Part shown: positions 31,819 through 40,579 of the stretch, piece after piece
Layout of the letters: each line of letters opens with the position of its first letter
Position numbering within the stretch: the first letter of the stretch is position 1
Origin: Butyrivibrio proteoclasticus
GTDB lineage: Bacteria; Bacillota; Clostridia; Lachnospirales; Lachnospiraceae
Reading direction: 5' to 3'
DNA length: 64,000 nt
Assembly (NCBI RefSeq): GCF_900115735.1
Contig: NZ_FOXO01000009.1
Location: forward strand, 62,001 to 126,000
The notes under the pieces: generated by a model
Seen by the model: the letters and a program-made list of their open reading frames with translations, nothing else
The model's database searches: none
What the model was told of the DNA's origin: nothing
Made by a program: the position numbers and the translations under genes

Positions 31819-33117
31819 TTACTGCTTTTCAGCAAAGAGCCTGTCTGAGTATTGTGAAAAGCGGTAGTCTGTTTTGTAGAGAGACAGAGCTTCTGCGGGG
31901 ACATAAATATTGGCGTCAGTGCCGTCTAAAAGGTGCTGTCCTATCTGAATTGAGGATGGGACAGTATTATTTATATGTATTTCTTTAAGTGATGTACAGC
32001 CTTTAAAAGCGTAGTCCTTTATCATGGATATGTCTGAGCCTACTGTGATTGAAGTGATGGTTGTGTTACCAGAGTAGGTGCTGGAGGTAAGCACACTTTT
32101 TTCTGTATTGGCGGCGTATAAAAGAGATGGCTTATCCGGAATATCTATGGCTGTTACAGATGAGTCTGACAGATAGGCCTTGAGATTCCTTATAAACTGC
32201 CTTGTATAGAGCTTCTTTCCGCTGCTGTTTAGATGGAAGTTTGTATCGTAGAACCATTCCTTATCCATGATGCTGTCATAAGGGTTCCCTATAACTTCGA
32301 TAGCAAGAGTATTTCTGAGAAAAAGGTCATAGCCATCAATAGCACTTTCAAAGTTAGATTCTTTAGCTTCTACAACTGCAGCTTTATTTGCAGGGCAGTA
32401 AGCAAAAAGAAGAGTAGAACCTTTTTGTGTAGCTTTTTTATCACATTCATTGAGGTATGAAACATAATCGGCAGGTATAACTGAAGTATCATAGGAAACA
32501 GCAGTGTTTTCATCAAAGCCATTTAGCATGGTGTTCTGTGGGAGATCATCAGCAATATCCCCATACTCATTGAATGCAGATTTTCTGTAAACAGAGTCAG
32601 GGTTGGGAGCTGAATTTGTCACAAAAAGCTTAAGTTTTTGTACTGCAAATCTTGGAAATGCAGCTGCCATTAGGGATATATTCTTTTCTGACATCATAAA
32701 GAATGGGAGCATGTAATAAGCACCGTCAAGAGCCTGCCAGGCAAAGTCACTGCCAAGATACATTGATAATGGCTGGGTGTTTTGCTCCGGGGCATAAATA
32801 ATAATATCTCCAGCATGGCAGTGGGAAATTGCCATATCAAGGACAGAAGCTGTTCCAAGAGCTGCATACATACCTAGATTTACCACTTCATATTCAGGAA
32901 AGTTCTCTTTTATCAAACTACTGTCTATATCAAATGCCATTCCACTTCCGCCAACAATGATGATCCTTTTTCCATCAGTGTTTTTTAAACGGTTATATTT
33001 GTATTTCAGTTCTCCCATGTAGCTCTTTTCATATTGGGAGGGAAGGCAAAACACTGATAGCAGTAAAACGATAGGGACTAGGAGTAATGCCCAAAGGTAA
33101 AATAGTTTCTTTTTCAT
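31819..33117 (-). CDS. SGNH-like cell-surface protein with C-terminal LRR (DltD/AlgX-like role)
   Basis: A 432-residue protein; ATG at 33117 sits six bases after AAAAGGTG, whereas the GTG at 33126 lies inside that site. Residues 4-24 form a membrane anchor. The extracellular part resembles SGNH hydrolases that work with MBOAT proteins: IIIVGGSGMAFDID supplies the Ser block, and DTNFHLNSSGKKLY supplies the Asp-x-x-His pair. The last 70 residues are a BspA-type leucine-rich repeat (ISMIKDYAFKGCTSLKEIHINN). It likely performs the outer acyl-transfer step on a glycan. Last gene of a four-gene operon. Confidence 0.75.
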   Translation of the reverse strand: MKKKLFYLWALLLVPIVLLLSVFCLPSQYEKSYMGELKYKYNRLKNTDGKRIIIVGGSGMAFDIDSSLIKENFPEYEVVNLGMYAALGTASVLDMAISHCHAGDIIIYAPEQNTQPLSMYLGSDFAWQALDGAYYMLPFFMMSEKNISLMAAAFPRFAVQKLKLFVTNSAPNPDSVYRKSAFNEYGDIADDLPQNTMLNGFDENTAVSYDTSVIPADYVSYLNECDKKATQKGSTLLFAYCPANKAAVVEAKESNFESAIDGYDLFLRNTLAIEVIGNPYDSIMDKEWFYDTNFHLNSSGKKLYTRQFIRNLKAYLSDSSVTAIDIPDKPSLLYAANTEKSVLTSSTYSGNTTITSITVGSDISMIKDYAFKGCTSLKEIHINNTVPSSIQIGQHLLDGTDANIYVPAEALSLYKTDYRFSQYSDRLFAEKQ

Positions 33118-33129
33118 ATAAAACACCTT

Positions 33130-34476
33130 TTAAAATCTAAAGTAAATAAACGCATTTTCTATGCCGGATTCTAGCTGGTACATTCTGGTAAATATTACAG
33201 CCATGGCCATTATGATAATAACTGCAGCTTTACCGATGATCTTTTTGTTCTCAAGGTATTTTGGCAAAAGATATAATGATAAAACTCCGGTAATTGTAAA
33301 CAGGATACCGACATCAAAAGAAATTCCTGCAATATAGTAAGTGTCTCTGATATTATCAAGAGCATTTGACCAGTTACGCGGAAACTGCATTATCAAAATT
33401 GCTGCAGTGGTCATGTTTTTTGCCCTAAAGAATATCCACAGGAAATTTACGATCAGGAAGTTTATGATGATTCTTATGGCTCTTGGTAATCTGCCCCTAA
33501 ATCTTTTTATAGTGGTAATGTCTTCAAGCAAAACAATAAGTCCATGACCAAGTCCCCACAAAATGAATTTAAGCCCCGCGCCATGCCATATGCCGCTGAC
33601 TATAAAAACTATGAGAGTATTAAGTACCAGACGCATCTGTCCTTTTCTATTGCCGCCAAGAGGGATGTAGATGTAGTCCGTAAGCCATCTTGTGAGGGTC
33701 ATGTGCCATCTTTTCCAAAAATCTCGCAGAGAGTCTGACAAATAAGGGTGATTAAAGTTTAGGCTAAGTTCTATACCGAATAGTTTGGCGCTTCCCCTTG
33801 CAATGTCGCTGTAACCGGAAAAGTCAGCAAAGATCTGCAAGGAAAAAAGAATTGATGCAAATAAAACTGATGGGCCGGAGGCAAGGTCTGGATTATCAAA
33901 TACTGCATCAACAAGTGGTGCAAAAAAATCTGCTACTGATACCTTTTTGAAATATCCAAGGCAAAGCAGTGTTAGTCCATCCTTTATCTGAGATGGTGAT
34001 GCTTTTTCGCAGGACTTTAGCTGTGGAATAAGCTTCCCCGGGCGCTCAATAGGACCTGCAACAAGCTGAGGGAAAAATGAAACAAAAAGAGCGTATTTAA
34101 GCAGGTTCTTTTCAGCGTGGGAGTCTTGTCTATAAACATCAATCAGATATGAGATCGTCTGAAATGTATAAAAGGAAATACCTACAGGCAGAGAAAGCCC
34201 CAGTCCAAGGTATTTGAATACAACTAAAAATGAGAGTATTAAAGTTATGCCTGTTGTAAGTAAGAAAACTGACTTTTCCTTTTCAAGCTCTTTTCCAAAG
34301 ATATAAGAAATAAGCGTTACAAGTAAAAGAATCCAAAAAGACTCAGGGCTTCCATGGAGATAAAATCCCCAGCTTGCAACAAGAAGGAGAAAGGCGCGAA
34401 ACCTGACAGGTATGTGGTTATATGAGATAAATAGAAGCGGCATGGCTCCTAAAAAACACAGAGATAGGAAATTCAT
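33130..34476 (-). CDS. MBOAT-family O-acyltransferase (AlgI/DltB-like)
   Basis: A 448-residue polytopic membrane enzyme that moves acyl groups across the membrane. It has many hydrophobic helices and the MBOAT core: SFFPQLVAGPIERPGKLIPQ, the FKRW-type segment DFWKRWHMTLTRWLTDYIYI, and the catalytic His in FIVSGIWHGAGLKFILWG. The start is set at ATG 34476, one base after the stop of the upstream 56-residue gene; an in-frame GTG at 34500 has no ribosome binding site. Co-translated with SGNH proteins on both sides, it should supply acyl (probably acetyl) groups for surface glycans. Confidence 0.9.
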   Translation of the reverse strand: MNFLSLCFLGAMPLLFISYNHIPVRFRAFLLLVASWGFYLHGSPESFWILLLVTLISYIFGKELEKEKSVFLLTTGITLILSFLVVFKYLGLGLSLPVGISFYTFQTISYLIDVYRQDSHAEKNLLKYALFVSFFPQLVAGPIERPGKLIPQLKSCEKASPSQIKDGLTLLCLGYFKKVSVADFFAPLVDAVFDNPDLASGPSVLFASILFSLQIFADFSGYSDIARGSAKLFGIELSLNFNHPYLSDSLRDFWKRWHMTLTRWLTDYIYIPLGGNRKGQMRLVLNTLIVFIVSGIWHGAGLKFILWGLGHGLIVLLEDITTIKRFRGRLPRAIRIIINFLIVNFLWIFFRAKNMTTAAILIMQFPRNWSNALDNIRDTYYIAGISFDVGILFTITGVLSLYLLPKYLENKKIIGKAAVIIIMAMAVIFTRMYQLESGIENAFIYFRF

Positions 34477-34477
34477 C

Positions 34478-34648
34478 TTACATATTCCGTCCTTTATCAC
34501 CAGTTTTTGTAGATATCACCAGATGTATTGCCGCAAGTATCAGCATTATGTTCATCAAAACCAGAGCTATTTTCAGGTAGGAGAAGCCCTTAAATAACAT
34601 AAAAAGGATAAGTATAGGAATTATGAAAAGAAGCAGTGCATTAAACAT
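34478..34648 (-). CDS. 56-residue membrane protein linking lipoprotein and MBOAT genes
   Basis: ATG at 34648 lies one base after the stop of the upstream lipoprotein gene, and the TAA at 34480-34478 lies one base before the MBOAT ATG. The product begins MFNALLLFIIPILILFMLF and has two hydrophobic segments (about 3-19 and 25-46), then STKTGDKGRNM. The one-base junctions on both sides strongly support translation. It recalls the short DltX-type or other small partners of MBOAT systems, but no homology can be claimed. Confidence 0.7.
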   Translation of the reverse strand: MFNALLLFIIPILILFMLFKGFSYLKIALVLMNIMLILAAIHLVISTKTGDKGRNM

Positions 34649-34649
34649 T

Positions 34650-36443
34650 TTAATCGCCTTCCTTGTTAAGAGCTTTATTAAGATCGTTAATGATATTCTG
34701 AGTTCGTATTTTTACGCCTTCTGTAGAGAGATGGTTGTCAGTTTCAAATAGGTATTTCCCTCTGAATAAGGAATCTGCTATATCTGAAATAACCGGTATT
34801 TCTAATGTCTCTCTAAAGTATTCATCCAGCTCTTTTCGCTTCTCAGGGGTGCTGGAATCGGAAATGGCACTTTCATTTCTGGGAGCATAGGTAAAAAAGA
34901 ATAAAATGCCTTTTTGAGTGAACTTTGAAGCCTCATTATTTAAGGAATTTATATACTCACTTGGAAAAGCATCAATGGTGTAATCCACGGGGAGGTCGTA
35001 AACCGGGGTGTCATCTGCAGCATTTGGCCTGTACAGACAATAATCTCCCTGAAGGTTGTAGCTCTTTTCCGCAATAGGATTAAAGTTCTCGTCATAGTCT
35101 GAGGGAGAGAGGTCATAGCTTTTTTCTTCGATTCCGTGCCTGCTTGAAAGGTACTGGCCAAATGCGGAAAAGACTCCGGTATAATCCCTAAGATCGAGCT
35201 TTTCTATAAGTGAATAATCCTCTTCAATCAGGTTAAAGAACTTGTCGTCAAATTTGTTCGTGACGCAAAACTGCCTTTTTGATGCGTCAAATTCCGGTGA
35301 ATCAAGAAGAATGTCCCCTGAATTCATATACTGCAAAATAAGGTCAAGCTGTGGGAGAGCGTTGGTATAAGCAAAGACGCCCATATTTGCGACCTTGTAT
35401 TCTGGCAGAGCACTTTCAAGCATGAGAGAGTCATAGCCAAATCGAGTAGAGGAGCCTGAAAAAAGAACCAGCTTTTTCATGTTTGGATAGTCACTTGAAA
35501 GCGACTGAAGGTAATCCATTTTATCAGGGAAGGTTGCGTAATAAGTTCCGGCATAGACTGGAGCTGAAGCAGCATTTATCCTGAGAGTTTTAATGCTATT
35601 ACAGTCCTTAAATGAGTAGTCGGATATTTTTTCAATATTGTCAAAGAGAATCACTTCTTCCAGCTGACAACCAGAAAATGCGTCATTTTCTATATCTTTT
35701 ATGGTAGGTGGAAGGATTACTTTTTTGATATCCAGATTCTTAAAGGAATTCTCAGTTATCTTTGTAACGACTTTTCCATCTATTTTGCCCGGTATAACAA
35801 GCTCTTTTGCCTCACCCTTAAAACCTGTTATCAGTGCATTGTCGCCCTGGACTTCATATTCAAATAGCGAAGGATCAGTCCACTTTGCCCATTGTCCATA
35901 AAGGACGGATGAACTCAGGATTTCTTTATTTATGCGGCTTCCAAGGCTGATATCATTCTCGCTGCCTTCTCTTGATGTGCTCCAGGCATATAAAGTGTAG
36001 CCATCTTTGGCAAAAGAATCTTCATATTTACAGGTGTTTATCTTTATATGACTATCATCGGGATAGTCGGTAAAAGAATAGGAATCAAGACAATAGCTTG
36101 CTTTGATAGGAGCAATAGATGTAAATATAGAAACTACGCTGGAGTATTTTACATTGTGAAGTGTTATATTATAGTAGTTGTCTATTCTTTCGATATTATA
36201 GTCGCTGTAATCGCATCCGGATATTTTGTAACCATCTTTTGGAAAAAGCTGTAAGTGAAGATCTGAATCATAGGTTGTCTCGAAACAATTTGTAGATAAT
36301 ATAAGGTCTTCATTATCTTCGATGATTATTTTTATCTTGTCTTTGGAATCGGTGGATTTAGCATTATCAGAGAAGGTACATGACGCTAAAAGAAATACGA
36401 TCATTAGAGATATTAAATTTACAAACCATATATTTCTTTTCAT
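34650..36443 (-). CDS. Lipoprotein with InlB-type repeat, BspA LRR and SGNH domain
   Basis: A 597-residue protein. Signal peptide with lipobox LASC, lipidated Cys22. Residues about 110-185 hold a Listeria-Bacteroides (Flg_new/InlB_B) repeat ending VLYGQWAKW. About 195-290 form a BspA-type LRR (ITENSFKNLDIKKVILPPTI). The C-terminal 300 residues are SGNH-like: LVLFSGSSTRFGYDS carries the Ser block and ETDNHLSTEGVK the Asp/His pair. It is therefore built like the second SGNH protein of the operon, with the LRR at the other end. It leads the operon. No ribosome binding site precedes ATG and a promoter lies directly against it. Confidence 0.78.
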   Translation of the reverse strand: MKRNIWFVNLISLMIVFLLASCTFSDNAKSTDSKDKIKIIIEDNEDLILSTNCFETTYDSDLHLQLFPKDGYKISGCDYSDYNIERIDNYYNITLHNVKYSSVVSIFTSIAPIKASYCLDSYSFTDYPDDSHIKINTCKYEDSFAKDGYTLYAWSTSREGSENDISLGSRINKEILSSSVLYGQWAKWTDPSLFEYEVQGDNALITGFKGEAKELVIPGKIDGKVVTKITENSFKNLDIKKVILPPTIKDIENDAFSGCQLEEVILFDNIEKISDYSFKDCNSIKTLRINAASAPVYAGTYYATFPDKMDYLQSLSSDYPNMKKLVLFSGSSTRFGYDSLMLESALPEYKVANMGVFAYTNALPQLDLILQYMNSGDILLDSPEFDASKRQFCVTNKFDDKFFNLIEEDYSLIEKLDLRDYTGVFSAFGQYLSSRHGIEEKSYDLSPSDYDENFNPIAEKSYNLQGDYCLYRPNAADDTPVYDLPVDYTIDAFPSEYINSLNNEASKFTQKGILFFFTYAPRNESAISDSSTPEKRKELDEYFRETLEIPVISDIADSLFRGKYLFETDNHLSTEGVKIRTQNIINDLNKALNKEGD

Positions 36444-36449
36444 GAGACA

Positions 36450-36478
36450 ATTATCTAAAAAATCACTTCTATGGTCAA
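36450..36478 (-). promoter_or_regulatory. Promoter of the acylation operon, apparently leaderless
   Basis: On the minus strand TTGACC (36478-36473) and GATAAT (36455-36450) are separated by 17 bases. Only six bases lie between the -10 box and the lipoprotein ATG, so transcription would begin at or next to the start codon. Confidence 0.5.
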
Positions 36479-36504
36479 TAAAATTCGTATAATATGGTAA
36501 CAGA

Positions 36505-36672
36505 GTGTGATTAAACGTTACTGTTCAGGCAGAAATGCGCACTAAGCTGCGCATTTCGTGAGAACTTGATACGGGAGTGAGCGCATTCCATCGACGAAGT
36601 CGATTTGGAATGAATGCGCGAAGTGGTTACTGGAGCGAGCTGTATGCGAGTGAACAGTTACGATTAAACAAG
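36505..36672. repeat. Structured palindromic element upstream of the LytTR regulator
   Basis: Three nested dyads. The outer arms are CGTTACTGTTCA (36516-36527) and TGAACAGTTACG (36651-36662), one mismatch. An inner perfect hairpin is AAATGCGCA (36533-36541) with TGCGCATTT (36548-36556). A second is GCGCATTC (36581-36588) with GAATGCGC (36612-36619), enclosing ATCGAC/GTCGAT (36590-36604). No T-run and no ORF. The overall cloverleaf-like layout suggests a MITE-like repeat or structured RNA. Confidence 0.6.
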
Positions 36673-36705
36673 TGATATCAAGTATAAGCTTATTTGGAGG
36701 TTGTT

Positions 36706-37434
36706 TTGATAAGCGTAGCAGTAGTTGATGATGATAAAAAATACAGAGAGCTTCTTTTGGAGTATCTGAAAAAATATGAGGCAGAATCAGGAAACAGGCT
36801 TCTTATTACGGAATATACTGATGGAAGTGACCTGACTACGGAGCTTTCCGGTAAGACAAGTTCAGGTTTTGATCTTATCTTATTGGACGTCGAGATGAAG
36901 TTTATGGACGGAATGGAAACTGCCCGAATAATAAGACAGTACGATAGAAAAGTTGTGATCATATTTATTACCAATGCGCCGCAATATGCCATATCAGGCT
37001 ACGAGGTTGATGCGCTGGATTATGTATTAAAGCCGGTCAATTATTTTCCTTTTTCACAGACGATCGACAGGGCGATAGGCAGGATGAAGGAGCGGGAGCA
37101 CAAATATATCTTTTTGTCAGGAAATGGCTATGCATACAAGATTGATCTATACAACCTTGTATATATTGAGGTTGAGGGAAGGGAACTTGTTTTTCATCTG
37201 AAAGAAGGAATGGAGAATTTTAGAATAACCTCTCCCATGAAAAAGATTGAGAGTAAGCTGGAAAGCAAGATGCTATTTAGGTGCAGTCAGGGATTCATGG
37301 TAAATCTTGAGTATGTGGATGAAATTGATGGAATGGATGTTATCGTGGATGGAACGAGGATCCCTGTCAGCAAGAACCAAAAACGAGCATTTGTTGATGC
37401 ACTGAATAATTATATGAGTGAAGTCAGAGGTTAG
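36706..37434 (+). CDS. LytTR-family response regulator (AgrA-like)
   Basis: A 242-residue regulator. The start is TTG 36706, five bases after TGGAGG; the earlier TTG at 36694 overlaps that site. Receiver domain 1-120 has the acidic pocket VVDDD and the phospho-Asp in LILLDVEMK, and ends with the conserved Lys in YVLKPV. The LytTR DNA-binding domain follows (YIFLSGNGYAYKIDL ... FRCSQGFMVNLEYV). It is three bases before the histidine kinase gene, forming a pair. Targets are unknown; the acylation operon runs divergently from the same 260-bp gap. Confidence 0.9.
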   Translation: MISVAVVDDDKKYRELLLEYLKKYEAESGNRLLITEYTDGSDLTTELSGKTSSGFDLILLDVEMKFMDGMETARIIRQYDRKVVIIFITNAPQYAISGYEVDALDYVLKPVNYFPFSQTIDRAIGRMKEREHKYIFLSGNGYAYKIDLYNLVYIEVEGRELVFHLKEGMENFRITSPMKKIESKLESKMLFRCSQGFMVNLEYVDEIDGMDVIVDGTRIPVSKNQKRAFVDALNNYMSEVRG

Positions 37435-37436
37435 TC

Positions 37437-38753
37437 ATGGGGATTGATTTAGGCGGGAATATCCCGCGAATATGCACTGCGGTTGCGGACTGGTGCGCAT
37501 GCGTGCTGTTTTTGCAGCATATGCAGCATAGATTTGAATTAAAAAAACATGTAGCTTTGTGCGGACTCTTTTTGCCTGTAATAGTGTTGTATATGCAGCT
37601 TACAGGCGGAAAAGATGGAATTTTGTTCAATGTGTTTATGGCTATTTCGGCAGTCATGATGTTTGGTTTTATGTTTTTGCTGAGTGGTTCAGGAGTTTAC
37701 AATTCGCTTTACTACTGCTCGAGAGCTTTTTTGCTGGCGGGTTTTTCAGCATCATTTTTTTGGCAATTGTACAGCTTTATGTCTGAACAAAACAGTAATC
37801 TGAATGCATTTTGGAAGATGATCCTGATAATGATCTGTGACTATATCATCATTTATGGGATATTTTTTCTCATGGATAAAAGCGACTTTGATGAAGGCTC
37901 TCTGGTCAGAATAAGTCCAATGGAAGCTGTAATAAGTGTGCTTGTCGCTTATTTTATCTATATCTTGTCATCTATTAGTTATGCTGGCATCAGATCCCCA
38001 TTCGGCGGCAGCTCCCAGGCAGATCAGTTTAATGTAAGGACTTTTGTTTATCTTGCGGGAGTGGCTATTCAGACAGCATATCATTACCAGCAGCGGGAAC
38101 TTTATGCGGAGAAACAGAGTATAGCTATGAGAAATATGCTCAAGATGCAGTACAACAACTACCGCATAGGAAAAGAAAGTATAGAAGTAGTAAATCAGAA
38201 ATATCATGACTTAAAGCATCAGATAGCGGTTCTTCGTGCGCAGTCTGACCCGGACAAAAGAAATGCTTACCTCGATAAGATGGAAGAAGAGATAAAAAGC
38301 TACGAAGCCCAGAACAAAACCGGCAATGAGGTCCTGGACATCATCCTTACAACTAAAGCTTTACAGTGTCAGAAAGAAAGCATTCAGTTGTCTGTTGTTG
38401 CTGATGGAAAGCTTCTTGACAATATTGACGAGATAGATATAAGCACTATCTTTGGAAATGCTATAGATAATGCAATCGAAAGTGTCAAGAAGATCAAGGA
38501 CAAAGAAAAAAGACTTATCCATGTGGTGATCTCCGGCCAAAAGGGGTTTGCTCACATCCTTATCAGCAATTGCTATGAGGGCGAGATCAAAATGGTAAAC
38601 GGACTTCCAAAGACAACTAAAAAGAATAAGGAATATCACGGTTTTGGAATAAAGGGGATAAAAGAAACTGTCCTGAAATATGACGGCAGTACCACTATCA
38701 AGGCTGAGAATGGATGGTTTGAACTTAGAATTTTGATTCCATTGAAAAAATGA
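37437..38753 (+). CDS. GHKL sensor histidine kinase (AgrC-like)
   Basis: A 438-residue membrane kinase. Residues 1-225 hold six or seven hydrophobic segments. The dimerisation helix has the phospho-acceptor His region QKYHDLKHQIAVLRAQ. The GHKL ATPase domain contains FGNAIDNAIESVKK (N box) and HGFGIKGIKETVLKY (G box). The polytopic sensor plus GHKL layout is that of AgrC-like peptide sensors, yet no AgrB protease or AgrD-like peptide gene is found within the neighbouring genes. Confidence 0.88.
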   Translation: MGIDLGGNIPRICTAVADWCACVLFLQHMQHRFELKKHVALCGLFLPVIVLYMQLTGGKDGILFNVFMAISAVMMFGFMFLLSGSGVYNSLYYCSRAFLLAGFSASFFWQLYSFMSEQNSNLNAFWKMILIMICDYIIIYGIFFLMDKSDFDEGSLVRISPMEAVISVLVAYFIYILSSISYAGIRSPFGGSSQADQFNVRTFVYLAGVAIQTAYHYQQRELYAEKQSIAMRNMLKMQYNNYRIGKESIEVVNQKYHDLKHQIAVLRAQSDPDKRNAYLDKMEEEIKSYEAQNKTGNEVLDIILTTKALQCQKESIQLSVVADGKLLDNIDEIDISTIFGNAIDNAIESVKKIKDKEKRLIHVVISGQKGFAHILISNCYEGEIKMVNGLPKTTKKNKEYHGFGIKGIKETVLKYDGSTTIKAENGWFELRILIPLKK

Positions 38754-38783
38754 TAAAATATAAGGCAGAGCAAAGTTATTTTT

Positions 38784-38812
38784 TTGACATTTTTGCCATA
38801 ATAGTATATGTT
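38784..38812 (+). promoter_or_regulatory. Promoter of the phosphoglucomutase gene
   Basis: A perfect TTGACA (38784-38789) and TATGTT (38807-38812) are 17 bases apart, 25 bases before the gene. Confidence 0.6.
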
Positions 38813-38837
38813 ATTTTTTTTATCATAGGAGGTAAAT

Positions 38838-40532
38838 ATGGATTACAAAGAAAGATATAACGAATGGCTTGAAAAGTTGCCTGAGAGTGATCCGCTCAGA
38901 GCGGAACTTTTAGAAATAAAGGACAATGACACTGAGATTGAGGAGAGATTCTTTCAGAATCTGGCCTTTGGTACAGCAGGTCTTCGTGGAAAGGTCGGAG
39001 CTGGAACTAATAGGATGAATTTCTATACTGTTGGTAAGGCTTCTCAGGGTGTTGCTGATTATATTGTAGCTTCAGGAAAAGAGAATATGGAAAAGGGTGT
39101 TATCATTGCCCATGATCCAAGACATTTTTCAAAGGAGTTTTCAAAGCTTGCAGCCAGCATCTTTGCTGCTAACGGAATTAAGGTTTATACATTCCCTGAC
39201 CTTAGACCAACTCCTGAACTTGCATTTATGATCAGAAGACTTGGAACAGTATCAGGTATAAACATTACAGCTTCTCATAATCCTAGAGAGTATAACGGAT
39301 ACAAGGCATACTGGGATGATGGATGCCAGGTTTCATCAGAGATTGCTGACGGTATGACAGAGAAGATAGAAGCTGTAGATATGTGGAACGGCATCCAAAA
39401 AGGTGATTTTGATGAGTTCGTAAAAGAGGGTAAGATTACAATCCTTGGCGAAGAATACGACAGAGAATACCTTGATAAGATCGAAGGTATGGCTATTCAC
39501 GAAGGTGATGAACTTGACCTTTCTATTCCTCTTGTATATACACCACTTAACGGATGCGGTTCTATTCCATTCAGGCAGATGCTTACAGACAGAGGATTCA
39601 ACAACTGGAAGATAGTTCCTGAACAGGAAAATCCGGATCCTGATTTCACAACTGTCGGATACCCTAACCCTGAGGACCCTAAAGCATTTAAACTATCTGA
39701 GCAGTACGGAAAAGAGTTTGGTGCAGAGCTTTTGATGGCAACTGACCCTGATTCGGACAGATTCGCTATCGAGATCAGAAATGACAAGGGAGAGTATATT
39801 CCTCTTAACGGTAATCAGACAGGATATATCCTTGTTAATTATGTCCTTGAGGGAAGAAAGGATGCCGGAACACTTCCTGCTAAGGGTGCTATGGTTAAGT
39901 CCATCGTTACATCAACTCTTTCAACAATCATGGCTAAGGCTTATGGAGTTGAGATGTTTGAAACTCTTACAGGATTTAAGAACATCTGCGGTAAGATTCC
40001 TTACCTTCACGAGAACGGCTATACATATCTCTTTGGATATGAAGAGTCTGTAGGCTACGCGGTATGCGAGGATATCCGTGATAAGGACGGAATTTCAGCA
40101 GGTATGCTTGTTGCTGAGGCAGCAGCTTACTATAGAAAACAGGGCAAGACACTCTGGGATGTACTTCAGGAAATCTACGCGAAGTATGGCTTCTTTGCAG
40201 AGGATGAACCAAACATTGTTCTCGAAGGAATCCCGGGAGCGCAGCGTATTCAGCGCATGATGAAGTGGTTTAGGGAAAATATCCCTTCTGAAGTTGCAGG
40301 AGCTAAGGTGGAAAAAGTCATTGATTATATTAACGGCTACGAGGATATCCCGGCTCAGAATGCTATAAGACTTTTCCTTGATAATGGATCATGGTTTGCA
40401 ATCAGACCTTCAGGAACTGAGCCTAAGATTAAATTCTACTTCTATTCAAACAGGGATAGCAGAGAGAATGCCCTTGAAACAAACAAAAAGATAAAAGAAG
40501 AGATATTTGCACTGATTAACAGCGTAGAGTGA
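38838..40532 (+). CDS. pgcA: Alpha-phosphoglucomutase/phosphomannomutase
   Basis: A 564-residue alpha-D-phosphohexomutase converting glucose-1-phosphate and glucose-6-phosphate, feeding glycogen and cell-wall sugar nucleotides. The phospho-serine is S146 in TASHNPREYNGYK, the metal loop is TDPDSDRFAI, the sugar-binding loop is GYEESVGY, and the phosphate loop is IRPSGTEPKIKFY. Length and PRHFSKEFSKL text match the Firmicutes PgcA type. ATG behind ATAGGAGGT. Single-gene unit. Confidence 0.94.
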   Translation: MDYKERYNEWLEKLPESDPLRAELLEIKDNDTEIEERFFQNLAFGTAGLRGKVGAGTNRMNFYTVGKASQGVADYIVASGKENMEKGVIIAHDPRHFSKEFSKLAASIFAANGIKVYTFPDLRPTPELAFMIRRLGTVSGINITASHNPREYNGYKAYWDDGCQVSSEIADGMTEKIEAVDMWNGIQKGDFDEFVKEGKITILGEEYDREYLDKIEGMAIHEGDELDLSIPLVYTPLNGCGSIPFRQMLTDRGFNNWKIVPEQENPDPDFTTVGYPNPEDPKAFKLSEQYGKEFGAELLMATDPDSDRFAIEIRNDKGEYIPLNGNQTGYILVNYVLEGRKDAGTLPAKGAMVKSIVTSTLSTIMAKAYGVEMFETLTGFKNICGKIPYLHENGYTYLFGYEESVGYAVCEDIRDKDGISAGMLVAEAAAYYRKQGKTLWDVLQEIYAKYGFFAEDEPNIVLEGIPGAQRIQRMMKWFRENIPSEVAGAKVEKVIDYINGYEDIPAQNAIRLFLDNGSWFAIRPSGTEPKIKFYFYSNRDSRENALETNKKIKEEIFALINSVE

Positions 40533-40542
40533 TATTCTTCAC

Positions 40543-40571
40543 TTTACATAATTTGTTTTCTGTGCTAATAT
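40543..40571 (+). promoter_or_regulatory. Promoter of rpsO
   Basis: TTTACA (40543-40548) and TAATAT (40566-40571) are spaced by exactly 17 bases, leaving a leader of about 115 bases before rpsO. Confidence 0.65.
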
Positions 40572-40579
40572 GTGTTAGT

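Noticed and set aside
34477-34500. GTG start for the MBOAT gene at 34500
   Set aside because: There is no ribosome binding site before it, and the ATG at 34476 is one base after the upstream stop, which fits coupled translation.
36444-36705. AgrD-like peptide gene in the gap before the LytTR regulator
   Set aside because: No short ORF with a ribosome binding site and a Cys-containing peptide was found; the space is taken up by the structured element.
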